Positions 49,982-58,211 of a stretch of 64,000 nucleotides of DNA are shown here, in pieces. A program made the position numbers and the translations under genes. Numbering within the stretch: the stretch's first letter is position 1; each line of letters opens with the position of its first letter. The notes under the pieces are model-generated. The model ran no database searches. It was not told the DNA's origin and was given only the letters and a program-made list of their open reading frames with translations. Location: positions 608,814 through 672,813 of the forward strand of contig NZ_JQKV01000001.1 in the NCBI RefSeq assembly GCF_000746205.1, given 5' to 3'. This stretch comes from Halorubrum sp. BV1. GTDB lineage: Archaea; Halobacteriota; Halobacteria; Halobacteriales; Haloferacaceae.

Positions 49982-50650
49982 TCAGCGGCCCGCGTTCCAG
50001 TACCAGTACGCCCACGCGACGGTGAAGACGAGCGCGGCACCGATGAAGAAGACGACACCGGGCTCCAGAAGCGAGACGGCGTAGTCCGCGAGCGGATCGG
50101 CGACGTACTCGACTGTCCCGTCGATGCCTGACCCAGTGTCGCTTTCGATCGTGGGACCACCCGCGGTGCCACCGCCGTCGCCGGTCGTCCGAGAGACCCG
50201 CACTGTCGGGCCGGCCACGGAGAGAACTCGCTGGGCCGCGAACGCCGCCAGTCCGATGAGCCCGTAACCGCCGAGCAGGCGCATGAGCGCGGCTTTGATT
50301 CCGTCCTTCGATTCGCTGCCGCCGGCGAACAGTACGAGGGGCTCGTCGGCGGCGGCGTACACGTCCATCTCGCGGCCCTTCTCCGAGTACGTCGTGTCGA
50401 TCACGTCGACGAGGTCGGCGTCGTCGAGCCTCCCGAGGTGGTACTGGACGTTCTGGAGCGAGGTGTCGACGGCGGCCGCGAGTTCCGATTTCGTCGCCGG
50501 CTCGTCGTGGAGCCGCGTGAGGATCTCGCGGGCGGTCTCGGAGCCGAGCGCGGCGATGAGGTCGTCTACGTCCTCGTCGTCGACGCCCACCACGCGCGGC
50601 TCCCGGTCGTCCGGAGTTCGGTCCGGAAGGGAGGGCAACAGCCGGGACAT
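49982..50650 (-). CDS. Membrane-anchored winged-helix regulator (ArsR-like)
   Basis: The 222-residue protein has an N-terminal winged helix (about 25-105): LIAALGSETAREILTRLHDE, SELAAAVDTSLQNVQYHLGR with the recognition helix, and DVIDTTYSEKGREMDVYAA. A middle hydrophobic segment (RLLGGYGLIGLAAFAAQRVL) and a C-terminal helix (LLEPGVVFFIGAALVFTVAW) follow. It should bind DNA from the membrane. The ligand and targets are unknown. A TTGTATTC element near 50671-50680 supports the ATG at 50650. It is divergent from the TraB-family gene. Confidence 0.88.
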   Translation of the reverse strand: MSRLLPSLPDRTPDDREPRVVGVDDEDVDDLIAALGSETAREILTRLHDEPATKSELAAAVDTSLQNVQYHLGRLDDADLVDVIDTTYSEKGREMDVYAAADEPLVLFAGGSESKDGIKAALMRLLGGYGLIGLAAFAAQRVLSVAGPTVRVSRTTGDGGGTAGGPTIESDTGSGIDGTVEYVADPLADYAVSLLEPGVVFFIGAALVFTVAWAYWYWNAGR

Positions 50651-50770
50651 ACGCCGATCTCTCCCCCGTGAGAATACAAGCCTGTTGGATCGGTGACCGG
50701 ACGGCCGCGCCGACAGTCACGCACCACCGACTCACAAACCCTAAACGCGGTGACGGAGTAAGGCGTGGCA

Positions 50771-52579
50771 ATGACAGAGACGCCAGGGGACGACGAGGAC
50801 CGGTCCGCGTCCCCGATGGCGAACGCCCCCGCGACGGACGCGTCGCCGAATTCGCCGTCCGATCCGGCGGCAGACCCGTCTCCGGGGACGACTCCGGACT
50901 CGTCCGGGGAGTCTGCGGGGTCCGTGACGGTCGTCGGGACCGCGCACATCTCCGAGCACTCCGTCGACGAGGTCGAAGAGACGATAGAGCAGGAGCGCCC
51001 CGACGTCGTCGCCGTCGAACTCGACGAGGGGCGATACCGCCAGATGCAGGGCGAGACGCCCGACGATCTGAACGCCGGCGACCTGCTGAAGGGCAACACC
51101 GTCTTTCAGTTTCTCGCGTACTGGATGCTCTCGTACGTGCAGACGCAGCTCGGCGACCGCTTCGACATCGAGCCGGGAGCCGACATGCGCGCGGCGATCG
51201 AGATCGCGGAGGGGCTCGGCATCGACGTCGCGCTCGTCGACCGCGACATCCAGACGACGATCCAGCGGTTCTGGGCGCGGATGTCGGTCACGGAGAAGCT
51301 CCGGATGGTCGGCGGACTGGCGTTTGGCGTCACCGATCCCCGGATCGTGGGGGTCGTCGTTGGGTTGTTCGTCGGGATCGTCGCCGGACCCGTTATCGGG
51401 CTGTTCAGCGGGGCACTCGGAATCTCCGACGCGCTGTTGACGAGTGTCACCGGCGGCGTGCTCACCGCCGTCGCGGTCGGCGTCGTCGTCGATCAGGTCG
51501 GGAAGATCGAACTCTCACCCGACGGGCGGCTCTACGCGGCGAGCGCGCTCGGGGTCGCGTCCGGTCTCGCGGTCGCCGCGTTCGGGCTCGCGGACGCGTT
51601 CGTCGCGGGGTACCTCGGCGGGTTCACCGTGACCGCGATCGGGAGTCTCGGTCTCGGCGTCTCGCTCGGGCTCACGCTCGGCGTCGTGGTGGCGGGAGTG
51701 CTCGGACTGCGGGGCGGTGGACACGACCCGGAACGCGGCGGGATCGAGGGGCTCGACGTCGAGGACCTCACCGACGCCGACGTGGTGACCATGATGATGG
51801 AGGAGTTCCGCCAGTTCTCGCCGGGCGGGGCGGAAGCGCTCATCGACGAGCGCGACGCGTTCATCGCCCACCGGCTCGTCGCGCTCCGCGACGCCGGCCG
51901 CGACGTCGTCGCGGTCGTCGGTGCCGGCCACCGCGCGGGGATCGAAGCGTACCTCGCAGATCCGTCTTCGCTCCCGCCGATGGAAGACCTCGTCGGACGC
52001 GAGGGCGGCCGCGGATTCCCCTGGAAGAAGCTGATCGGGTACGCGATCACGGTCGGGTTCGTGGCCTTCTTCGTCCTGCTCGCGCTCGCCGGCGTCGAGA
52101 ACGCCTTCCTCTTCCGGGTGTTCGGCGCGTGGTTCCTGATAAACGGCGTCTTCGCGTTCGCGTTCGCTAAGATCGCGGGCGCGCGCTGGCTGTCCGCCGG
52201 CGTCGGCGGGGCTGTCGCCTGGATGACCTCCATCAACCCGATGCTCGCACCGGGATGGTTCACCGGCTACGTCGAACTCCGGTCGCTAACGGTGAACGTC
52301 GGCGACATCGGGACGCTCAACGATCTGCTCTCCGACGAGACGCTCTCGCCGAGCGACCTCGTTTCGGCGATGCTCGACGTCCCACTGTTCCGGCTCATCG
52401 TCGTCGTCGCGATGACGAACGTCGGCAGCATCGTCGCGAGCTTCCTCTTCGCCGTGTACGTCATTCCCGCGATGTTCGGCGCGGAAGTCGGCGGCGTCGA
52501 CGAGGTGAGCCGGCTGATGATCGACGGGGCGAGACGCGGTGCCGAACTGATCGGGAACGCGGTCGCGGGGGGGCGATGA
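50771..52579 (+). CDS. TraB-family membrane protein
   Basis: The 602-residue protein has an acidic head of about 45 residues, a TraB domain (VVGTAHISEHSVDEVEETI, RPDVVAVELDEGRYRQM) interrupted by hydrophobic helices, a second TraB piece ending VVAVVGAGHRAGIEAYL, and then about five C-terminal helices. The conserved Gly-x-His motifs and Glu recall the GumN/TraB fold, related to Tiki proteases. The ATG at 50771 is chosen, with a GTG at 50765 as an alternative; a CCTAAAC element lies about 28 nt upstream. Its stop overlaps the site-2 protease start (ATGA), so the two are translationally coupled. Confidence 0.88.
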   Translation: MTETPGDDEDRSASPMANAPATDASPNSPSDPAADPSPGTTPDSSGESAGSVTVVGTAHISEHSVDEVEETIEQERPDVVAVELDEGRYRQMQGETPDDLNAGDLLKGNTVFQFLAYWMLSYVQTQLGDRFDIEPGADMRAAIEIAEGLGIDVALVDRDIQTTIQRFWARMSVTEKLRMVGGLAFGVTDPRIVGVVVGLFVGIVAGPVIGLFSGALGISDALLTSVTGGVLTAVAVGVVVDQVGKIELSPDGRLYAASALGVASGLAVAAFGLADAFVAGYLGGFTVTAIGSLGLGVSLGLTLGVVVAGVLGLRGGGHDPERGGIEGLDVEDLTDADVVTMMMEEFRQFSPGGAEALIDERDAFIAHRLVALRDAGRDVVAVVGAGHRAGIEAYLADPSSLPPMEDLVGREGGRGFPWKKLIGYAITVGFVAFFVLLALAGVENAFLFRVFGAWFLINGVFAFAFAKIAGARWLSAGVGGAVAWMTSINPMLAPGWFTGYVELRSLTVNVGDIGTLNDLLSDETLSPSDLVSAMLDVPLFRLIVVVAMTNVGSIVASFLFAVYVIPAMFGAEVGGVDEVSRLMIDGARRGAELIGNAVAGGR

Positions 52580-53244
52580 GCACGACGCCGCAGGGCCGTC
52601 GGATCGCCGGGCTGTACTTCAGCGGAACCGAGCTTCGCGACCTGCTCGTGGCGTGGCTCGCGCTCGGCGTCGCGTTCATGTTCTTCTTCGTCGGCGGATC
52701 GGCGGGGATCGGTCGGATCGTGGCGGCCGGAGTGATCCCACCGCTCGCGGTCGCGCTCTCGACCGCGGGGATCGCCTTCCTCCTCCACGAGCTCGCACAC
52801 AAGGTCGTCGCGGTTCGCTACGACCAAGTAGCCGAGTTCCGCGCCGACACGAGCATGCTGTTTCTCGCCGTGATGAGCTCGCTCTTGGGGTTCATTTTCG
52901 CCGCGCCCGGTGCGGTCCACCACCGGGGACGGCTGACGCCCCGAGAGCACGGTCACATCGCGCTCGCGGGGCCGGTCGTGAATCTCGTTCTGGCGGTCGT
53001 CTTCCTTCCGGTGATGGTCGCCGGAGGTCTCGTCGGGAGTCCGATCCTCTCGCTCGTCGGCGCGCGCGGGGTGGCGATCAACGTCTTTCTCGCCGCGTTC
53101 AACCTGATCCCCTACGGCCCGCTTGACGGGAAGACCGTCATGGGGTGGAGCACGCCGGTGTGGGCCGTCGCGTTCGTCCCCTCAGTGCTTCTCGCCGTCG
53201 GCCTCGTGGTCGTCGGCGGTCTCGGATTCGGCGGACCGTTCTGA
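52576..53244 (+). CDS. Site-2 protease family (M50) metalloprotease
   Basis: The 222-residue membrane protein has the zinc motif in FLLHELAHKVVAVRY (HExxH), a second site LIPYGPLDGKTV with the Asp-Gly after a Pro-rich loop, and about five or six helices. Family members cut proteins within the membrane. It is coupled to the TraB-family gene through an ATGA overlap, hinting at a shared substrate or pathway. The PDZ and CBS domains found in many relatives are absent. Confidence 0.92.
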   Translation: MSTTPQGRRIAGLYFSGTELRDLLVAWLALGVAFMFFFVGGSAGIGRIVAAGVIPPLAVALSTAGIAFLLHELAHKVVAVRYDQVAEFRADTSMLFLAVMSSLLGFIFAAPGAVHHRGRLTPREHGHIALAGPVVNLVLAVVFLPVMVAGGLVGSPILSLVGARGVAINVFLAAFNLIPYGPLDGKTVMGWSTPVWAVAFVPSVLLAVGLVVVGGLGFGGPF

Positions 53245-53380
53245 ATCCTCCGATCTCGGTTCCACTCCGGCCGGGTTCGACCCGCGTGTCGTGAGTGGCG
53301 TCCGCGTCGTGAGCGGAGGCGTCCGCGGTCGCTCCATCGGGAACGGTGCGTTTTTGCTCCGCGGGCGTCCCTCGACACAC

Positions 53381-54400
53381 ATGACAGAGGGCGAGGGCGA
53401 CGATCCGGACGACACCGCAGCCGACGAACTCACCTACGCCGACGCCGGCGTCGACATCGACGCGAGCGAGGCCGCAACCGCGGCGCTCATTGGCGCGGTC
53501 GGCGGCGACGTGGAAGGCGAAGGGACGGACAGCGACTACGCCGGACTGATCGACATCGGCGATCGCTACCTCGCGCTCGCGACCGACGGCGTCGGGACGA
53601 AGCTGCTCGTCGCGGAGGCGCTCGGCGACTACTCGACGATCGGGATCGACTGCGTCGCGATGAACGTCAACGACCTCGTCGCCGCCGGCGTTCGACCGGT
53701 CGCCTTCGTCGACTACCTCGCCGTCGAAGCCCCGGACGAGCGCTTCTCCGAACAGGTCGGCGAGGGGCTCTCTCGCGGCGCAGAGCTGGCTGACATGGCG
53801 CTCGTCGGCGGCGAGACCGCGGTGATGCCGGACGTGATCAAGGGGCTCGATCTGGCGGGGACCTGTGCCGGACTCGCGCCGAAAGACGGCGTGTTCGACG
53901 GCTCTGCGCAACCGGGTGACGCGCTCGTCGGCTGGCGCTCCTCGGGGATCCACTCGAACGGGCTCACACTCGCTCGCGAGGCGACGACGCGCGAGCACGC
54001 CTACGACGACCCCTGTCCGTTCGACGGATACGAGACGCTCGGGGAGGCGCTTCTCGAACCAACTCGGATCTACGCCGACCTGCTCGATCCCCTGCGCGAG
54101 CACGATGTGCGCGGCGCAGCCCACATCACCGGCGGCGGCTGGACGAACCTCGAACGGCTCGGTGACAATCGATACGTCGTTGACGATCCGTTCGACTCAC
54201 AGCCAGTCTTCGAGTTCGTGCAGTCGGAAGGGAACGTCTCGGACGAGGAGATGCACCGCACGTTCAACATGGGAACCGGCTTCGTCGCCGCCGTCGATGC
54301 GGCCGACGCCGACGCGCTCGCGGAGGCGACCGACGGGCGCGTGATCGGTCGCGTCGACGACGGCGACGCGAGCGTGTCGATCCGCGGACTGACGCTGTAG
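53381..54400 (+). CDS. purM: Phosphoribosylformylglycinamidine cyclo-ligase
   Basis: The enzyme closes the imidazole ring (FGAM to AIR), the fifth step of purine synthesis, using ATP. The 339-residue protein has LTYADAGVDIDASEAA, RYLALATDGVGTKLLVAEAL, the conserved IGIDCVAMNVNDLVAAGV, MALVGGETAVMPDV, GWRSSGIHSNGL and AHITGGGWTNLERL. A GTTTTTGC element about 28 nt upstream supports the ATG at 53381. With purA and guaB it is one of three purine genes in the window. Confidence 0.96.
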   Translation: MTEGEGDDPDDTAADELTYADAGVDIDASEAATAALIGAVGGDVEGEGTDSDYAGLIDIGDRYLALATDGVGTKLLVAEALGDYSTIGIDCVAMNVNDLVAAGVRPVAFVDYLAVEAPDERFSEQVGEGLSRGAELADMALVGGETAVMPDVIKGLDLAGTCAGLAPKDGVFDGSAQPGDALVGWRSSGIHSNGLTLAREATTREHAYDDPCPFDGYETLGEALLEPTRIYADLLDPLREHDVRGAAHITGGGWTNLERLGDNRYVVDDPFDSQPVFEFVQSEGNVSDEEMHRTFNMGTGFVAAVDAADADALAEATDGRVIGRVDDGDASVSIRGLTL

Positions 54401-54443
54401 GCAGCCGCCGGTCACCTCGCTCGCTTTCGCCCGTCACCCACCG

Positions 54444-55460
54444 CTACGTCGCTTCCGCGTCGGCGTCCGCCGTCGACGCATCCGCCTCACGGGCGTCGCC
54501 GCTGTCGTCGCCGCTGTTCTCGCCGTCGCTGTCATCTCTGGACTCACCGTCGTCGTCCGTCCCCGCGTCGTCCGTCTCTGCGGCGTCGCTCTCGTCCGAC
54601 GGGCCGTCCGGCCCGTCCCGGTCGATATCCTGTACGAGCTTCATCTCGCCGCGAGCGCGGAGCGTGCCGTCTATCTCGGCGTTCTCGTGTACGACGAGGT
54701 CGCCGGCTGAGACGTCGCCGAGCACACGCGCGCCGGCTTCGACAGTGACCGTTCCGCCGCGGGTGGTGACGTCGCCGTGGATGACTGTGCCCGCTCCGAC
54801 CCCGATGTCGTCGCGGGCGCGCAGGGAGCCGAATACCTCGTTGCCCTCGCCGACGCGGATCGACTCGGCACGGATGTTTCCGTGGAGTCGGCAGTCGTCG
54901 CCGACGGTCGCCGGGGTGGAGACGCGCCACGCGTCGTCCGATATCTCGGCACCGCGCGGGATTAAGAGCGGGTCGCGAACGTCGTCGCCGTCGGCGAGCG
55001 CCGTCGCCAGCTCGTCCGCCGCGTCGGTCTCGCCGATCCGCAGGAGCTGTGAGAGGACGATAAAATAAAAGACGAGGGTAGGAACGGGGTTCCGGATGAC
55101 GATCCACCCGTTCGCTTCGAACCCCTCCTCGATCGTCACGTCGTCGCCGATATCGAGGTCGCCGGAAACCATCAGCTGGCCGCTGACGGTCACTCGCTCG
55201 CCGATGTAGGCGTCCTCGCCGACGAGCACGTTGCCGTCGACGGAACACCAAGTGTCGAGTCGGCAGTCGCCTTCGGCCTCGATGTCACTCCCGACGCTCA
55301 CGCGCTCGCCGATAGCGACGTTGCGACCGCGGAGACCGAACTCCACCGTCGACTGGCTCCCGACGAGCACGTCACCGTCGGTGACGAGGTCGTGTTCCTC
55401 GACGGTCGTCTCCGACGGGACCGTGAGTTCGTCTACCGGACCGCCTCCTCGCAGCGACAC
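54444..55460 (-). CDS. Bactofilin-like polymer-forming protein
   Basis: The 338-residue protein starts at GTG (55460), supported by a strong TTTATACGG element at about 55481-55489. It has two blocks of right-handed beta-helix-type repeats with VLVGSQSTVEFG, IEAEGDCRLDTWCSVDG, and GDVTTRGGTVTVEAGARVLG, as in polymer-forming cytoskeletal proteins (bactofilins) and hexapeptide proteins. A hydrophobic stretch VPTLVFYFIVLSQLL between the blocks could attach to membrane. The C-terminal tail is almost entirely Asp, Glu, Ser, Gly and Ala. It is likely a cell-shape or scaffold protein. Confidence 0.8.
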   Translation of the reverse strand: MSLRGGGPVDELTVPSETTVEEHDLVTDGDVLVGSQSTVEFGLRGRNVAIGERVSVGSDIEAEGDCRLDTWCSVDGNVLVGEDAYIGERVTVSGQLMVSGDLDIGDDVTIEEGFEANGWIVIRNPVPTLVFYFIVLSQLLRIGETDAADELATALADGDDVRDPLLIPRGAEISDDAWRVSTPATVGDDCRLHGNIRAESIRVGEGNEVFGSLRARDDIGVGAGTVIHGDVTTRGGTVTVEAGARVLGDVSAGDLVVHENAEIDGTLRARGEMKLVQDIDRDGPDGPSDESDAAETDDAGTDDDGESRDDSDGENSGDDSGDAREADASTADADAEAT

Positions 55461-55628
55461 ACCGAGAGAACTCCCCCCGCCCGTATAAACCGTGGGGGCC
55501 GTCAGACGCCAGTCAGACGCCCTGATACCGCAGCGAGAGCGGCGATCGCGAGTCACGCGTGCGTGATGTTCACTCTCGAAGCCGCTCGGGGTCACTATCC
55601 TTTTTACGCTCGCAGCGGAGCGTTCGGT

Positions 55629-55820
55629 ATGGGATTCGGATCGTACGACGAAAGCGAACAGAAAGATCAGGACGTAGATACCGACGACGACAGCGCCGTG
55701 AACGTCCACGAGAACGACCACGACGGCGAGGTCTCAATCGAGGGCGGCGCGTCGACCGACGACCTCGTCGGCCGACTCTCGGAAATGAAAGACGACGCGG
55801 ACGACGCAGACGACGAGTAG
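55629..55820 (+). CDS. Small acidic protein, DUF5786-like
   Basis: The 63-residue, highly acidic protein begins MGFGSYDESEQKDQDVDTDD and contains DDLVGRLSEMKDDADD. The MGFGSYDESEQ start is the mark of a haloarchaeal family (DUF5786) of unknown function. A CCTTTTTAC element about 28 nt upstream supports the ATG at 55629. It is divergent from the bactofilin-like gene. Confidence 0.85.
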   Translation: MGFGSYDESEQKDQDVDTDDDSAVNVHENDHDGEVSIEGGASTDDLVGRLSEMKDDADDADDE

Positions 55821-55961
55821 TTCCTCGGACTGCTCTACCGCCCACGGAATCGGCCCGTGCCGTTTCGATTTCGGTTTGCATTTCGATTTCGATTTCGAAC
55901 TGACCGACGTGCCGGCCGCCGTGTCAGTTCGCTTTTATTCCGTCGAGGAGTACGACACGCC

Positions 55962-56159
55962 ATGAGCACCGATCTGACGTTTAGGAGAGACGGCGTCGAC
56001 GTCGTCTACGAGGGGACCGAGTTCGAACTGGAAAAAGACCTCATAGAGGAAGCGACCGGGAAGGGGTACCGCGACGTCACCGACCACGAGGTCTTACAGA
56101 TCGTTGCCGAAAGCCCCGAACTCGACGGCGAACCCGTTCGAATCGGCGACGTGTTGTAG
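55962..56159 (+). CDS. Small acidic protein, DUF5800-like
   Basis: The 65-residue protein has VDVVYEGTEFELEKDLIEEA, TGKGYRDVTDHEVLQIVAES and ends VRIGDVL. This matches my memory of the haloarchaeal DUF5800 family, of unknown function. A CTTTTATTC element about 28 nt upstream supports the ATG at 55962. Confidence 0.85.
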   Translation: MSTDLTFRRDGVDVVYEGTEFELEKDLIEEATGKGYRDVTDHEVLQIVAESPELDGEPVRIGDVL

Positions 56160-56231
56160 CCTCCTGTGACCGCTGTGACAACAGACGCTCTACAGCGGTA
56201 CGACTTTATCACTCGACCCTTTCGGACCGGT

Positions 56232-57449
56232 ATGAATCCGCGGAAGGTACTCTCCGCGCTCGGCGGGTCGAAGATCAGACTCGTGTTTCTCGCTGTCCTC
56301 GTCTTCGGCGGAGCCGTCGGCGGGGGGTTCGCACTCGGCCTGTTCGGCGTCCCGAGCGTCGCGGCCGTCGATAACTCCTTCGGCGAGGTGACGAACGAGA
56401 CCAGCGAGATCGAGACGACCCTGACGGTGTCGAACCCGAATCCCGTGGGGATCAGCCTCGACAGCCTCGCGGTCGACTACACCGTCTCGATGAACGACAT
56501 CGAGATGGCACGGGGCGGTCGCGAGGGAGTCCGGGTGGGAACCGGCAACTCGACGATGGCGTTCAACACCACCCTCCAGAACGACGACATCCCGGCGTGG
56601 TGGGTCGCTCACGTTCGCGACGGCGAACGGACGACGGTTCGGATCGACGCGACCGCGACATCCGGGATCCTCGGCCGTGGCGTGGACTTCTCACAGACCA
56701 GAGAGATAAAGACCGACCTCCTCGGCGCGTTCAATTCCGAGGAGACGCGGCCGGTAAACGCCGACAGCGCGCTCGTCGACGATCCCGTGTTATACGTCAA
56801 CGAGACGCGAGCTGAGTGGGGCGCAGTGAGCGAGTCGGAGACGCCGATCGACATGGCGTTCACCGTCTACAACCCGAACCTCGAGCCGTACGCGATCACG
56901 GAGGTCGGCTACACCGTCACGATGAACGACGTTGAGATGGCGACGGGCCAGACTGAAGAGGGATACGTCATCCCCTCGCGTCAAACCGAGACGATCGAAT
57001 TCACGACCGGGTTGCGGAACGAACGGCTCGACGAGTGGTGGGTCACCCATCTCGACGAGGAGGTCAACGGCCACCAAGTGAGCGATCTCCGGATCGAGTT
57101 TTACGCCGTGATCGAACTCCCGTCCGGCGACGAGATCACGGTGCCCCTCGACGAACTCACCTACGAGGAGACGGTCGAGACAGACATCTTCGGCGAAGGC
57201 GACGACGTGCGCGATCGCGAAGAGAGCGATGACGACGACACAGACGGCGGGTCAGACGACGAAACTACGGACGGCGGTAACACCGACGGCGGATCAGACG
57301 ACGGAGCTAGCAGTGAGGACTCGACGAACGAGACGGACGGGACGGACGGAAGCGACAGCGTGATCGACGACTGGAACACGACTGACGACGAAAACGCGAC
57401 CGACGACGGAAATCAATCTGACGGCGGTAGCGACGTGCTACCGCTCTGA
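56232..57449 (+). CDS. LEA type 2 / WHy-domain membrane-anchored protein
   Basis: The 405-residue protein has an N-terminal membrane helix (RLVFLAVLVFGGAVGGGFAL), then two WHy-type beta domains of about 130 residues, each with SNPNPVGISLDSL-like or YNPNLEPYAITEV-like NPN motifs, and a C-terminal Asp/Ser/Gly/Thr-rich tail with several N-X-T sequons. WHy domains occur in LEA desiccation and hypersensitive-response proteins, and in archaea may stabilise the cell surface. A CTTTATC element about 28 nt upstream supports the ATG at 56232. Confidence 0.85.
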   Translation: MNPRKVLSALGGSKIRLVFLAVLVFGGAVGGGFALGLFGVPSVAAVDNSFGEVTNETSEIETTLTVSNPNPVGISLDSLAVDYTVSMNDIEMARGGREGVRVGTGNSTMAFNTTLQNDDIPAWWVAHVRDGERTTVRIDATATSGILGRGVDFSQTREIKTDLLGAFNSEETRPVNADSALVDDPVLYVNETRAEWGAVSESETPIDMAFTVYNPNLEPYAITEVGYTVTMNDVEMATGQTEEGYVIPSRQTETIEFTTGLRNERLDEWWVTHLDEEVNGHQVSDLRIEFYAVIELPSGDEITVPLDELTYEETVETDIFGEGDDVRDREESDDDDTDGGSDDETTDGGNTDGGSDDGASSEDSTNETDGTDGSDSVIDDWNTTDDENATDDGNQSDGGSDVLPL

Positions 57450-57607
57450 TGGGGCGGAGATGCCGTCGTTCCGTAGTCTGATAGAAGTCTGCGAGTGAGA
57501 CGGATCGTTGTGCGTGGTTCCGTCGGTATTCGGTAATGTAGCACCCGCAGAACTCGCAGATTTTCGGCTCTACGTTTACCTGAAGTTCACAAAGTTTAAG
57601 TCTGAGA

Positions 57608-57782
57608 TGGGGCCGGAGGGATTTGAACCCCCGATCGACTGATATCTCCGGTGCGCCTCGGAACTCCAGAGGGTCGTCAACACGACCGATGATCAGTCGG
57701 CCGCTCGGTATATCAGTCTGGAGTGTCGTCCCGGGCGCGAGCCTCTGGAGTCAGTCGCCATGCCTGGCTTGGCCACAGCCCC
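57608..57782 (-). tRNA. tRNA-Trp (CCA) with 101-nt intron
   Basis: Exon 1 is 57745-57782, starting GGGGCTGTGG at 57782 and ending at G37 of the anticodon loop CTCCAGA. Exon 2 is 57608-57643, starting ATCAGTCGATCGGGGG and ending GGCCCC plus discriminator A at 57608. Exon pairing ACTGA/TCAGT gives a proper anticodon stem with a seven-base loop and anticodon CCA. The mature length is 74 nt and no CCA end is encoded. The intron sits between positions 37 and 38, the canonical archaeal place. A TTTATCC promoter element lies near 57820-57827. Confidence 0.95.
57644..57744 (-). ncRNA. tRNA-Trp intron, probable box C/D guide RNA
   Basis: Haloarchaeal tRNA-Trp introns are known (shown in Haloferax volcanii) to act as C/D-box guides for 2'-O-methylation of the tRNA itself. 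This intron has CTGA words (D-box type), a TGACGA word (C-box-like), and GACTGATAT, which is exactly complementary to ATATCAGTC across the intron-exon 2 junction, as a guide would be. The boxes are not perfectly canonical, so the exact box order needs a model-based check. Confidence 0.7.
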
Positions 57783-57899
57783 GTGTGTGATCTCGCATCA
57801 GTCAGTTGCCGAAACGCGGATAAAGGGGTTTCGATCGCAAGTGATCGGGAGACGAAGGAGCGACGATCGAACGTGACGGCCGGGAGAGCGCCGAACCGC

Positions 57900-58124
57900 T
57901 CACTCGCGGTCGTCGTCGCTCCAGTCACACTCCTGGCATTTGTACCCGGTGACGAACTCGGTCACGCTCGGCATGTAGCCGACGGCGATGACGTCGCCGC
58001 CGCACTCCGGGCAGTCGCGATCGGCGTCGGTGATGGATTCGGCCTCCAGCACCGACTCGCCTTCGACCAGTTCCGCGAGTTTCTCTGGCGTCACCATCCG
58101 TCCCTGCACGACGCGGTTTGACAT
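57900..58124 (-). CDS. Small zinc-ribbon protein, DUF5795-like
   Basis: The 74-residue protein begins MSNRVVQGRMVTPEKLAELV and has DADRDCPECGGDVIAVGYMP and FVTGYKCQECDW, so four Cys in two pairs form a zinc ribbon. The pattern matches a conserved haloarchaeal family (DUF5795 from memory). The start at 58124 is supported by a TTTAGGTG element near 58143-58152. Confidence 0.88.
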   Translation of the reverse strand: MSNRVVQGRMVTPEKLAELVEGESVLEAESITDADRDCPECGGDVIAVGYMPSVTEFVTGYKCQECDWSDDDRE

Positions 58125-58211
58125 ACCCGGCGTACACGGCGGAGCACCTAAACACCGGCGACACGCGCAGACCGCGCCGCCGAGTGGTAGTTTTCGGCTT
58201 CGGTCTCCCGA

